Of a DNA stretch of 19,412 nt, positions 1-6,189 are shown piece by piece. The notes beneath the pieces were generated by a model that saw nothing but the letters and a program-made list of their open reading frames with translations, searched no databases and had not been told where the DNA came from. Source of the DNA: HRBIN24 sp035574155 (GTDB taxonomy: Bacteria > Chloroflexota > Dehalococcoidia > SM23-28-2 > HRBIN24). The position numbers and the translations under genes were made by a program. How positions within the stretch are numbered: position 1 is the first letter of the stretch; each line of letters starts with the position of its first letter. The stretch spans positions 1-19,412 of the forward strand of contig DATLZD010000049.1 of assembly GCA_035574155.1 (NCBI GenBank), in the 5' to 3' direction.

Positions 1-706
1 GGGCGGCCCGCTGCCCATCGTAGGCGGCTCGCCTGTCGGCGTCCCCCAGCACGCGGTAGGCCTCCTGCAGCGCCGACAGACGGGCGCTGTCGCCCCTCGT
101 CCCGGCGGCCTTGGCCAGGTGGGCGTAGGCCACCTCCACCACGTCGCGGGAAGCCGCAGGGTCCAGGTGGAGGACGGCGTAGTGATCGGTCTGCCCGGGC
201 GGGGCGGTGGACCGTCGGCCGAGGGAGCGGACAGTTGGGGGGACCACCGCCGCCAGGACGGCCACGGCAGCGAGGGTGCCCAGGCCGGCGGCCCCGCTGC
301 CCAGCAGGACCCCCTGCCAGCGGCCCAGCGCCTGCAGGTCGCCCCCGGGTGACACGACGGCCAGCGTCAGCCCCATCGCCAGGGCCGGGGCGGCCAGGCT
401 GGCCCCCAGCCACCAGATGTCCCACGCCAGCCGGGAGACGCTGCCCCAGCGGCCGCCGACGGCGACGGATGTCGTGGGTCGGGGGGCATCGCCCTGGCCC
501 AGGGCGGACAGGACCGCGGCCATGGCCCGGTTCAGCCGCTGGAGCTCGTGCCGTAGCCCTTCCCGGTGGTACTTGAAGGCCAGGTGCCAGTAGACCTGCT
601 CTACCAGCTCCAGCTCGGCATCGGGCGAGAGCTGCAACAGGGCGTAGTGGCCCCTTAGGTCGCTCTGGTCGTCTGCCGGGGCGTGTCCGGCCGAAGCAAG
701 TGCCAT
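1..706 (-). CDS. Membrane protein with two degenerate J-like domains (partial, cut at left edge)
   Basis: An open frame of 235 codons runs leftward from ATG at 706 to the window edge without a stop. Residues about 20-70 resemble a J-domain (HYALLQLSPDAE, then HLAFKYH), with the HPD motif replaced by HRE. Two hydrophobic segments lie near residues 93-118 and 130-156. Residues about 174-232 form a second J-like unit (HYAVLHLDP, later LQEAYRVLGDADRRAAYD) in which the HPD loop is missing. True J-domains use HPD to stimulate Hsp70 ATPase, so neither copy should do that. A role as a membrane scaffold or a decoy J-protein is inference. A G-rich Shine-Dalgarno (GGGGAGG) sits about 11 nt before the ATG; an in-frame GTG lies further upstream but is less likely. 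The frame was translated by hand, and the C-terminus is outside the window. Confidence 0.75.
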   Translation of the reverse strand, partial: MALASAGHAPADDQSDLRGHYALLQLSPDAELELVEQVYWHLAFKYHREGLRHELQRLNRAMAAVLSALGQGDAPRPTTSVAVGGRWGSVSRLAWDIWWLGASLAAPALAMGLTLAVVSPGGDLQALGRWQGVLLGSGAAGLGTLAAVAVLAAVVPPTVRSLGRRSTAPPGQTDHYAVLHLDPAASRDVVEVAYAHLAKAAGTRGDSARLSALQEAYRVLGDADRRAAYDGQRAA

Positions 707-783
707 GCCGTGCGGGGCCTCCCCTCCCCCATAGCTACAACGCACAAGCCCCGCCGGCTATTACCGTTCGGTCTGCAGACAGT

Positions 784-810
784 CGGCCCGGCCTGCCTGT
801 ATCCGGGCCG
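784..810. repeat. Inverted repeat in the leader of the J-like gene
   Basis: CGGCCCGG at 784-791 pairs perfectly with CCGGGCCG at 803-810 across an 11-nt loop. It lies about 80 nt upstream of the minus-strand start at 706. No T-run follows on either strand, so it does not look like an intrinsic terminator. It could be a leader hairpin or a chance GC palindrome. Confidence 0.4.
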
Positions 811-829
811 GTGGGGCTGGGACCGTTGG

Positions 830-848
830 CTAAACGTTACCCTAAACG
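830..848. repeat. Heptamer direct repeat, possible operator
   Basis: CTAAACG occurs at 830-836 and again at 842-848, a 12-bp period, within the AT-richer part of the gap upstream of the J-like gene. The period is near one helical turn, so a dimeric regulator site is possible. The motif is short and matches no regulator I can name. Confidence 0.25.
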
Positions 849-999
849 GGAGCAAAAAACAAGCACTACTTCGTGAGGGTTTGGTAAGTTGCGGACAGTA
901 TCATGACCTCTGTGGGGCCATATCGGGGGACGGGAAGCAGGCCGCGGCGGGTCCTGCCCAGACGCTGGGGCCGCACCGGGGCGGCACCGTTACGGGCGG

Positions 1000-1311
1000 C
1001 TAGTAGCGGCCCTCGTTGAGGGCCCTGATGACCTCGGTTCGGTAGTCCACCAGCTCCATGTCCAGGCGCTGGCTGCGGATGTATTCCACCACTGCCGTCA
1101 GCACCTCGTGGGCATGGCGCTCGGAGTTGGTGACGCAGGAGACGCCCAGGGAGACCATCTGCCACAGGTCGTGGTCGTCCACCTCCGCCACCGACACGTT
1201 GAAGCGGTTCTGCAGGCGGGCCGTCAGCGAACGAACGGCCTGCCGCTTGCCCTTGAGGGAGTGGTTCTCGGGCAGGCGGAGCCAGATGCGACAGAGGCCG
1301 ACGGTCATCAT
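1000..1311 (-). CDS. DUF503 / YlxP-like protein
   Basis: This 103-residue protein has the family's N-terminal signature (VGLCRIWLRLPENHSLKGKR, from residue 4) and the usual compact ferredoxin-like length. DUF503/YlxP proteins are widespread, usually sit beside infB and rbfA, and are linked to ribosome maturation; the biochemical role is unsettled. Here the gene follows scpB. Two tandem ATG codons lie at 1311 and 1308, and the scpB stop overlaps them (ATGATGA-type junction), so translation is probably coupled. The start at 1308 would remove one methionine. The placement beside scpB rather than in a nusA-infB-rbfA operon is unusual. The family call is firm; the function is not. Confidence 0.85.
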   Translation of the reverse strand: MMTVGLCRIWLRLPENHSLKGKRQAVRSLTARLQNRFNVSVAEVDDHDLWQMVSLGVSCVTNSERHAHEVLTAVVEYIRSQRLDMELVDYRTEVIRALNEGRY

Positions 1312-1868
1312 CCGCTGCCGTCCTCCCCACCGGTGGCCGACCTATCTTCACCCTGGGCGGGCACCGCCGTCAAGGGCGGCAGGTCCTCGGGCCGCTCCAG
1401 GCCGAAGTGCTCCAGGAAGCGGAAGGTGGTGCCGTAGAGGTAGGGGCGGCCGGGTCGCGGTGCACGGCCCACCTCGGCCACCAGGCCCCGCTCCTTGAGG
1501 GAGGCCAGGGCCCGCTCGCAACCGACGCCGCGGATGGCCTCGATCTCGGCGCGGGTGATGGGCTGCTTGTAGGCGATGATGGCCAGCGTCTCCAGGGCGG
1601 CCCTCGATAGGCGGTCGGGATGGGTGAGGCCCATGAAGCGCTCCACGTAGGGGGCCGTCTCAGGGGCGGTGGCCATCTGGGCAGCCTGGCCGTGGCGCAG
1701 CAGCCTCACGCCGCGGCCACGGCACTGCTCGGCCAGCTCCTGGAGGGCGGCCTCTACCTGGGCTGGCTCCGCCTCGGCGATGTCGGCCAGGACCGCGATG
1801 GGCACGGGGCCGTCGGCCACGAACAGGACGGCCTCCAGGACAGCCTTTAGGGACGGCCTCTCTTCCAT
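1308..1868 (-). CDS. scpB: Segregation and condensation protein ScpB
   Basis: The 186-residue protein opens with LKAVLEAVLFVADGP and contains SRAALETLAIIAYKQPITRAEIEAIRGV, which continues into the second winged helix; both are hallmarks of ScpB. ScpB dimers bind the kleisin ScpA and, with SMC, form the bacterial condensin that compacts and segregates chromosomes. The C-terminal 25 or so residues are a low-complexity acidic/glycine tail. scpA, usually directly upstream, is absent; a 46-residue zinc-ribbon gene sits there instead. No clear Shine-Dalgarno precedes the ATG. A possible -10 (TATCAT) lies about 34 nt upstream, so scpB may have its own promoter in addition to any readthrough from the SOS-type promoter at 2116-2144. 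Confidence 0.93.
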   Translation of the reverse strand: MEERPSLKAVLEAVLFVADGPVPIAVLADIAEAEPAQVEAALQELAEQCRGRGVRLLRHGQAAQMATAPETAPYVERFMGLTHPDRLSRAALETLAIIAYKQPITRAEIEAIRGVGCERALASLKERGLVAEVGRAPRPGRPYLYGTTFRFLEHFGLERPEDLPPLTAVPAQGEDRSATGGEDGSG

Positions 1869-1901
1869 CGTGGGCCTGCGGGTGAGTTATCCCCTCAGGC
1901 C

Positions 1902-1930
1902 ATGATAGCCAGGAGCGGGGCCGCCTCCAA
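1902..1930 (-). promoter_or_regulatory. Candidate scpB promoter
   Basis: On the minus strand TATCAT (1902-1907, five of six matches to the -10 consensus) follows TTGGAG (1925-1930) with a 17-bp spacer. The -35 match is weak. The predicted transcript would start about 27-28 nt before the scpB ATG. Confidence 0.35.
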
Positions 1931-1938
1931 GGCCGCCC

Positions 1939-2079
1939 TCAGCGCTGGGGCTGCTGGTAACCGCAGACAGGGCAGGCCCAGCACCGCTCGCCGTGGGCAA
2001 TGGGCCCGCCGCAGCATGGGCACCGCGGGTGCTGGTAGATGGGCAGCTTCATCTGCACGCCGACGTAGCTGGCCGCCAT
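1939..2079 (-). CDS. Small zinc-ribbon protein, predicted SOS-regulated
   Basis: This 46-residue ORF begins at ATG 2079, five nt after a strong Shine-Dalgarno (GGGAGGGG). It has two CxxCG knuckles, CPCCG at residues 20-24 and CPVCG at 36-40, the spacing of a single zinc ribbon, plus extra cysteines at 22 and 33. No other domain is present. I do not recognise a named family. It could be a nucleic-acid or protein adaptor; that is inference. The promoter directly upstream is near-consensus and contains two perfect LexA-type boxes, so the gene should respond to DNA damage. It lies 70 bp before scpB in the same direction with no obvious terminator between, so damage-induced readthrough into scpB is possible. 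Confidence 0.72.
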   Translation of the reverse strand: MAASYVGVQMKLPIYQHPRCPCCGGPIAHGERCWACPVCGYQQPQR

Positions 2080-2097
2080 GACACCCCTCCCTGACCA

Positions 2098-2109
2098 GAA
2101 CATCCGTTC
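2098..2109. promoter_or_regulatory. LexA (SOS) box 1
   Basis: GAACATCCGTTC fits the Gram-positive LexA consensus GAAC-N4-GTTC exactly. It covers the predicted transcription start of the zinc-ribbon gene, a position that would block initiation. A GAAC-N4-GTTC box is known for LexA in Bacillus and has been reported for the Chloroflexota genus Dehalococcoides. Confidence 0.78.
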
Positions 2110-2115
2110 ACCAAA

Positions 2116-2144
2116 ATACTAGAACAGGCGTTCCAGGATGTCAA
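2116..2144 (-). promoter_or_regulatory. Sigma-A promoter of the zinc-ribbon gene
   Basis: On the minus strand a perfect TTGACA (2139-2144) is followed by a 17-bp spacer and TAGTAT (2116-2121). The predicted start is near 2109, about 30 nt before the ATG at 2079. The second LexA box fills the downstream part of the spacer and abuts the -10. Confidence 0.75.
2122..2133. promoter_or_regulatory. LexA (SOS) box 2
   Basis: GAACAGGCGTTC is a second exact GAAC-N4-GTTC palindrome, 24 bp centre-to-centre from box 1. It lies between the -35 and -10 hexamers of the minus-strand promoter, so LexA bound here would exclude RNA polymerase. Confidence 0.78.
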
Positions 2145-2243
2145 GGCCCCGCGGGAGGCTGCTCGAGAAGTGGCGCCATGTCGCCGCGGGCCGGCCTTGT
2201 GCTACTGCCGGCAGTGCCTGTATCTTCCTTCATGGAGAGCCCC

Positions 2244-2576
2244 ATGGTCAGCGAGATCACCGTCCCCGACGACCGCGTCGAGTTGTTGGAGGTGGACGGG
2301 CGGGAACTCCCCTACGTGGAGTTCCACCGTCGGGAGCCGGCCGTTAAGCTCGTCCTGGATGGGGAGGAGTACTTCTTCTACAGGACCTTTCCCCTGCGCG
2401 GCTACGCCCCTGCCCTGCTGAAGGCCGTGCAGCAGCTGGAGGCCGAGGGCAAGAAGGTCCTAGTTGCCTACTTCCCGCCGGGGCGCAACTTCCCCACCTC
2501 CCACCACTGGGACAGGCTTTACCTCTACGCCACGGGCATCAGGCCCATCGGCATGGGCAAGGCACCAGGCCTCTAG
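2244..2576 (+). CDS. Hypothetical protein, about 110 residues
   Basis: I do not recognise this protein. The frame is open from 2178, but ATG 2244 is the best start because GGAGAG lies at 2234-2239 just before it; ATG 2232 is an alternative. The product is soluble and mixed alpha/beta, without signal peptide or membrane segment. It has an early EYFFYRTFPLRGY segment, a helix rich in Gln, Glu and Lys, and a conserved-looking FPPGRNFPTSHHWDR stretch with adjacent histidines. It is transcribed divergently from the SOS-type zinc-ribbon gene and overlaps the rluD stop by 4 nt on the opposite strand. Codon use matches its neighbours, which supports a real gene. Confidence 0.7.
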   Translation: MVSEITVPDDRVELLEVDGRELPYVEFHRREPAVKLVLDGEEYFFYRTFPLRGYAPALLKAVQQLEAEGKKVLVAYFPPGRNFPTSHHWDRLYLYATGIRPIGMGKAPGL

Positions 2577-3481
2577 GGCTCCTCGCCCCTCCGCACCGCC
2601 TCGAGACACTGCCGCAAGTCATCGGGAAGGGGCGAGAGGAACTCCACCGTCCGTCCGCTGCCTGGCAGGGCGAAGGCCAGGCGGTGGGCATGTAGGAACT
2701 GGCGTCCCAGCAGCGGCGAGGGCCGCCCGTAGACCCGGTCTCCCACCACCGGGTGGCCGATGGCGGCCATGTGGACCCTTATCTGGTGGGTGCGGCCGGT
2801 GACGGGCTCCACTTCCAGCAGGGAGCAGCGGCCCAGGGCCTCCACGACCCGGTAGCGCGTGAGGGCCTCATGGCCGCCCGCCACCACCGCCATCCGCTGG
2901 CGGTGGCGGGGGTGGCGGCCGATGGGCGCCTCGATGATGCCCTGCTCCGGCTGGGGCAGGCCGTGGACCAGGGCCAGGTAGACCTTGTGGACCTGGCGGG
3001 CCTTCATCTGCTCCACCAGCTGGCGGTGGGCACGGGGCGTCTTGGCCACCACCATCAGCCCGGAAGTGTCCTTGTCCAGCCGATGGACTATGCCCGGACG
3101 GAAGGCCTCCCCCACCTGCGCCAGCTCGGGGAAGCGGGCCAGGAGGGCGTTGGCCAGGGTGCCGCGGGAGTGGCCGGGCCCCGGGTGGACGGGCATGCCA
3201 GGGGGCTTGTCCACCACCGCCACCTCCTCGTCCTCGTAGAGGACCACCAGGGGCGTCGGCTCGGGCTCCAGGGAGGTGGGCTCGGGCGGGGGGAAGTGCA
3301 CCGTCACCCTCTCGCCTCGGCGCACGATGCGGGCGGCGCGGGCCTCCTCCCCCTCCACCGTCACCAGCCCCCGTTGGATGAGGCGCTGGGCCTGGCTCCG
3401 GGACAGCCGGTCGATGCGGCGGGCGAGGAACACGTCCAGCCGCTCGCCGCCCTGGTCAGCCGTCAGCTCGAGGGTCGTCAC
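2573..3481 (-). CDS. rluD: Pseudouridine synthase, RluA family (RluD-like)
   Basis: The 302-residue protein has an N-terminal S4 RNA-binding domain (about residues 13-65: ERLDVFLARRIDRLSRSQAQ) and an RluA-type catalytic domain. The catalytic aspartate is D136 in HRLDKDTSG. Further family motifs are VVDKPPGMPVHPGPGH and GRTHQIRVH. RluD isomerises uridines in helix 69 of 23S rRNA; the exact target here (RluD or a close paralogue such as RluB/C-type activities) cannot be fixed from sequence alone. The gene overlaps the 3' end of lspA by 26 nt, a pairing common in Gram-positive bacteria and Chloroflexota. The GTG or ATG choice is unproblematic because the S4 domain starts at once. Confidence 0.92.
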   Translation of the reverse strand: MTTLELTADQGGERLDVFLARRIDRLSRSQAQRLIQRGLVTVEGEEARAARIVRRGERVTVHFPPPEPTSLEPEPTPLVVLYEDEEVAVVDKPPGMPVHPGPGHSRGTLANALLARFPELAQVGEAFRPGIVHRLDKDTSGLMVVAKTPRAHRQLVEQMKARQVHKVYLALVHGLPQPEQGIIEAPIGRHPRHRQRMAVVAGGHEALTRYRVVEALGRCSLLEVEPVTGRTHQIRVHMAAIGHPVVGDRVYGRPSPLLGRQFLHAHRLAFALPGSGRTVEFLSPLPDDLRQCLEAVRRGEEP

Positions 3482-4010
3482 GCCCCACCCCCTGGGCCAC
3501 CTTCTCCCCCTCCCGTTCCCCCCACAGGAGCTGGTAGCCGATGAGCAGGACGAAGGCGACGACGATGGAGGAGTCGGCCACGTTGAAGGACGGGTAGTGG
3601 GGGAAGGAGAGGAAGTCCACCACGTGGCCCAGCCGCAGCCGGTCCAGGAGGTTGCCGGCGGCCCCGCCCAGCATCATGCCCAGGGCAAGGGCCACCGGCC
3701 AGGGCTGATGCGCGCTCCGCCAGTAGTAGACGATGGCGGCGATGCCGATAAAAGAGGTGACTATGAGGAAGGCCGTTTGGTCGCGCAGGATGCCGAAGGC
3801 GGCACCGGTGTTGGTGACGTAGTGCAGCCTCAGGGGCCAGTCGTCGCCCGGGAAATACTGGCCGACCTCCATCAGGCGGGAGACCAGCGCCTTGGTGAGC
3901 TGGTCCAGGGCCAGCACGGTGGCGGCAGCGGCGAGGAAGGGCACGTCCCGACGCTTCAGTCCCCTCACCTCTGATGCCGATGATAGCCCTCTTTTGACCG
4001 CCCGCGCCAC
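3456..4010 (-). CDS. lspA: Lipoprotein signal peptidase LspA
   Basis: This membrane aspartyl peptidase removes signal peptides from prolipoproteins. The family blocks are visible: NTGAAFGIL at 67-75, GGAAGNLLDR around the first catalytic aspartate D123, and FNVADSSI around the second, D146. Four hydrophobic segments lie near residues 24-42, 80-96, 105-122 and 145-163. The start is uncertain. GTG 4010 gives a 20-residue basic N-terminal extension, and a GTG about 14 codons in would give a more typical length. A -10-like TATCAT lies inside the extension, which favours the shorter form. A client is in the window: the lipoprotein at 6190-6942. Confidence 0.93.
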   Translation of the reverse strand: MARAVKRGLSSASEVRGLKRRDVPFLAAAATVLALDQLTKALVSRLMEVGQYFPGDDWPLRLHYVTNTGAAFGILRDQTAFLIVTSFIGIAAIVYYWRSAHQPWPVALALGMMLGGAAGNLLDRLRLGHVVDFLSFPHYPSFNVADSSIVVAFVLLIGYQLLWGEREGEKVAQGVGRDDPRADG

Positions 4011-4023
4011 CCCCTGCTATGCT
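3994..4023 (+). promoter_or_regulatory. Promoter of the molybdopterin oxidoreductase run
   Basis: TTGACC (3994-3999) and TATGCT (4018-4023) are separated by 18 bp, with an extended -10 TGC just before the -10. The -35 has five of six consensus matches. The predicted start lies only about 8-10 nt before the ATG at 4038, so the leader would be very short. The promoter overlaps the 5' end of lspA on the other strand. Confidence 0.6.
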
Positions 4024-4030
4024 GGGGTGG
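4007..4030. repeat. Inverted repeat between divergent genes
   Basis: CCACCCC at 4007-4013 and GGGGTGG at 4024-4030 form a perfect 7-bp inverted repeat around a 10-nt centre that contains the -10 of the plus-strand promoter. It sits between lspA and the oxidoreductase and could be an operator. Chance is possible in GC-rich DNA. Confidence 0.35.
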
Positions 4031-4037
4031 GAGGACC

Positions 4038-4643
4038 ATGTCCCTGTTCGATATCTACCGCAGGCGTCAAAGGGACCGCGAGCTATACGGCGAGCGTCTC
4101 CCACCCAACCAGAAGGTGGTGGACGACTGGCCCGTCCTGACCTACGGTGCCACCCCCCGCATCGACCTGGACCGGTGGCGCCTGCGCCTGACGGGCGAGG
4201 TGGAGGAGGAGCGCGAGTTCACCTGGCAGGAGTTCCTGTCCCTGCCCCGCAGCATCGTCCGCTCCGATGTCCACTGCGTCACCGGCTGGAGCAAGATGGA
4301 CAACGAGTGGGAGGGGGTGCTGGTCCGGGACCTGCTGCAGCACGTGCGCCTGCGGCCCAGCGCGCGGGCCGTCATGGTTCATTGCTATGGCGGCTACACC
4401 ACCAACCTATTGCTGGAGGACCTGCTGCGGGACGACGTGCTCCTGGCCTACCGGCACAACGGCCAGGACCTGACGCCGGAGCACGGCTGGCCCCTGCGCC
4501 TGGTCGTGCCCCACCTCTACTTCTGGAAGAGCGCCAAATGGGTGCACGCCTTCGAGTTCCTGCCCGAAGACCGCCCCGGCTTCTGGGAGATGTATGGCTA
4601 CCACATGCGGGGCGACCCCTGGAAGGAAGAGCGCTACGGCTGA
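4038..4643 (+). CDS. Sulfite oxidase-like molybdopterin oxidoreductase
   Basis: The 201-residue protein is a stand-alone molybdopterin-binding domain of the sulfite oxidase/MsrP superfamily. The likely molybdenum-ligating cysteine is C80 in SDVHCVTGWSKMDN. Other family features are EFLSLPR, VMVHCYGGYTTNL and the C-terminal WKSAKWVHAFEF. It has no Tat signal and no haem or dimerisation domain, so it should act in the cytosol. The substrate is unknown. A GGGAGG Shine-Dalgarno at 4029-4034 selects ATG 4038. The neighbours downstream give no clue to a redox partner. The family call is firm; calling it a sulfite oxidase would overstate the evidence. Confidence 0.9.
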   Translation: MSLFDIYRRRQRDRELYGERLPPNQKVVDDWPVLTYGATPRIDLDRWRLRLTGEVEEEREFTWQEFLSLPRSIVRSDVHCVTGWSKMDNEWEGVLVRDLLQHVRLRPSARAVMVHCYGGYTTNLLLEDLLRDDVLLAYRHNGQDLTPEHGWPLRLVVPHLYFWKSAKWVHAFEFLPEDRPGFWEMYGYHMRGDPWKEERYG

Positions 4644-4678
4644 GGGCCTCCTTTACGCCCGCCTTCGCCCGTGGGAGA

Positions 4679-5149
4679 ATGGCCCTAGATGGGTGGGGGC
4701 GTGAGAACGTGGACGACTACGGCATCGACCTGGATGAGGCCCTGAAGGCCATTGACATGGCGGAGGTGCTGGTGGTGCGCTTTGCCATACTGCCCAAGCG
4801 CCTCCTCATAGATTTCCGCGCCAGCGAGAGCGAGGGCCCTATGGTAGCGGTGGTCCCCAAGGCCGAGTCCCTGGAGGAGCGCTACAAGAGCCTCAAGCGC
4901 ATGCGCCCCCGCTTCCCGCTGCCCGACCGCATCGTGGCCTTCATGTGGCCCCGCACCAACGTGGAGACCCTCCGCCGCTCGGCCCTCTGGGAACGGATGA
5001 CGGAGCGGCTGGTGGCCATCGGTGGCCCCGAGATGGCCGACAGGATGGAGGAGGCCTACCGCCGCCTGCTGGAGGAGGAGCGACAGGAGCTCCTGGCCGC
5101 CATTCGCGGTGGCGAGACCTATCACTCCCTGTGGGAGCGCCCCCGTTGA
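4679..5149 (+). CDS. Hypothetical protein, about 156 residues
   Basis: I do not recognise a family. The protein is soluble and rich in Arg, Glu and Leu. It has a strand-like LVVRFAILPKRLLIDFR block near residues 30-46, a PDRIVAFMWPRTNVETLRRS segment, and a helical C-terminus. ATG 4679 has GGGAG almost adjacent, which is a poor spacing. A GTG ten codons in (before DDYGIDLDEA) is an alternative start. It follows the molybdopterin oxidoreductase by 35 nt and precedes the threonine aldolase by 7 nt, so it is very likely in one transcript. The frame is open further upstream, through the oxidoreductase gene, but that part is shadow. Confidence 0.7.
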   Translation: MALDGWGRENVDDYGIDLDEALKAIDMAEVLVVRFAILPKRLLIDFRASESEGPMVAVVPKAESLEERYKSLKRMRPRFPLPDRIVAFMWPRTNVETLRRSALWERMTERLVAIGGPEMADRMEEAYRRLLEEERQELLAAIRGGETYHSLWERPR

Positions 5150-5156
5150 CCCTCTC

Positions 5157-6188
5157 GTGAAGACCATAGACCTGCGCAGCGACACCGTCACCCAGCCCAC
5201 GCCGGCCATGTATGAGGCCATGGCGCGTGCCGAGCTGGGCGATGACGTCTTGGGCGACGACCCCACCGTCCGCCGCCTGGAAGAGCGGGCGGCGCGGCTA
5301 TTGGGCAAGGAGGCTGCCCTCCTCACCGCCTCGGGCACCATGAGCAACCTGGTGGCCCTCCTGGCCCACTGTCAGCGGGGGGACGAGGTCATCGTGGGCT
5401 CCGAGGCCCACATCCTTCACCACGAGCTGGGAGGCGCCTTCGCCCTGGGGGGCCTGGGCCTGCGGACCGTGCCCAACGACCAGCAGGGCCGACTGGACGT
5501 CGCCGCCCTCGAGGCGGCCATCCGACCCACTGACGGCTATCATCCCCGCACCGGGCTGGTGTGCTTGGAGAACACCCACAACCGTTGCGGGGGCACGGTG
5601 CTGACGGAGCAGGACACCTCGGCCGCGGCCGAGGTGGCCCATCGCCACGGCATCCCGGTGCACCTGGACGGCGCCCGCATCTTCAACGCCGCGGTGGCGC
5701 TGGGGGTGGCCGTGGAGCGTCTAGCCCGCGCCGTCGACTCCGTCTGCTTCAGCCTCTGCAAGGGCCTCTCCTGCCCCATCGGCTCCGTCCTGTGCGGCAG
5801 CGGCGAGTTCATCGCCCGGGCACGCCGTTACCGCAAGATGGTGGGCGGCGGCATGAGGCAGGCGGGCATCATCGCCGCCTGCGGTCTGGTGGCGCTGGAC
5901 AGCATGGTGGAGCGCCTGGCCGAGGACCACGAGAACGCCCGCCTTCTGGCCCAGGGGCTGGCTACGCTGCCCGGCGTGCGCCTGTCGCCCCCGCCCCAGA
6001 CCAACATCGTCTATTTCACCGTGGAGGGCTGGGATCCGGCCGAGCTGGTGCGACGCTGCTCCCAGGTGGGCCTCCTCTGCCTCACGGAGGGGCGGCGGGT
6101 CCGCATGGTCACCCACCGCCACATCGGTCGGCCGGAGGTGGAGGAGGCGGTGGAGCGGCTGCGGCGGGTCCTGGCCGCCCACGGCTGA
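5157..6188 (+). CDS. ltaE: Low-specificity L-threonine aldolase
   Basis: This PLP enzyme cleaves threonine or allo-threonine to glycine and acetaldehyde. The start is GTG 5157 (VKTIDLRSDTVTQPTPAMYEAM), which matches the family N-terminus; the longer open frame upstream belongs to the previous gene. Visible motifs are TASGTMSN at 58-65, ENTHNRCGG at 138-146, HLDGARIFNA with D171 and R174, and the PLP lysine K202 in SLCKGLSCPIGS. The length of 343 residues is typical. A tRNA-Gly gene lies at the end of the same run, but I see no mechanistic link between glycine formation and that tRNA. Confidence 0.93.
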   Translation: MKTIDLRSDTVTQPTPAMYEAMARAELGDDVLGDDPTVRRLEERAARLLGKEAALLTASGTMSNLVALLAHCQRGDEVIVGSEAHILHHELGGAFALGGLGLRTVPNDQQGRLDVAALEAAIRPTDGYHPRTGLVCLENTHNRCGGTVLTEQDTSAAAEVAHRHGIPVHLDGARIFNAAVALGVAVERLARAVDSVCFSLCKGLSCPIGSVLCGSGEFIARARRYRKMVGGGMRQAGIIAACGLVALDSMVERLAEDHENARLLAQGLATLPGVRLSPPPQTNIVYFTVEGWDPAELVRRCSQVGLLCLTEGRRVRMVTHRHIGRPEVEEAVERLRRVLAAHG

Positions 6189-6189
6189 C

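Larger units (their letters stand above)
707..999. other. Intergenic region, 293 bp, no gene recognised
   Basis: This is the longest gap in the window and is AT-richer than its flanks around 830-910. I see no convincing ORF, tRNA or known RNA family. It separates the end of the DUF503 gene from the start of the J-like gene, both on the minus strand, so it should hold the J-like gene's promoter. I could not place clear -35 and -10 boxes. It contains an inverted repeat (784-810) and a heptamer direct repeat (830-848), listed separately. Confidence 0.6.

Noticed and set aside
707..999. A structured RNA such as RNase P, 6S or a riboswitch in the long gap
   Set aside because: No recognisable conserved core or aptamer signature; only a short inverted repeat is visible.
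683..1003. 106-codon plus ORF in the gap between the J-like and DUF503 genes
   Set aside because: No ribosome site, unusual composition and no domain; it overlaps the J-like start.
866..1351. 161-codon minus ORF overlapping DUF503
   Set aside because: It reads another frame of DUF503 and the intergenic region, and its Pro/Gly/Arg-rich product has no family features.
3276..3974. Long plus-strand ORF opposite rluD and lspA
   Set aside because: It is the antisense of two clear genes, with composition typical of reverse-frame reading in GC-rich DNA.
4019..4678. N-terminal 220-codon extension of the 156-residue unknown protein
   Set aside because: It lies inside the oxidoreductase gene in another frame, and the family-like sequence begins only after 4679.
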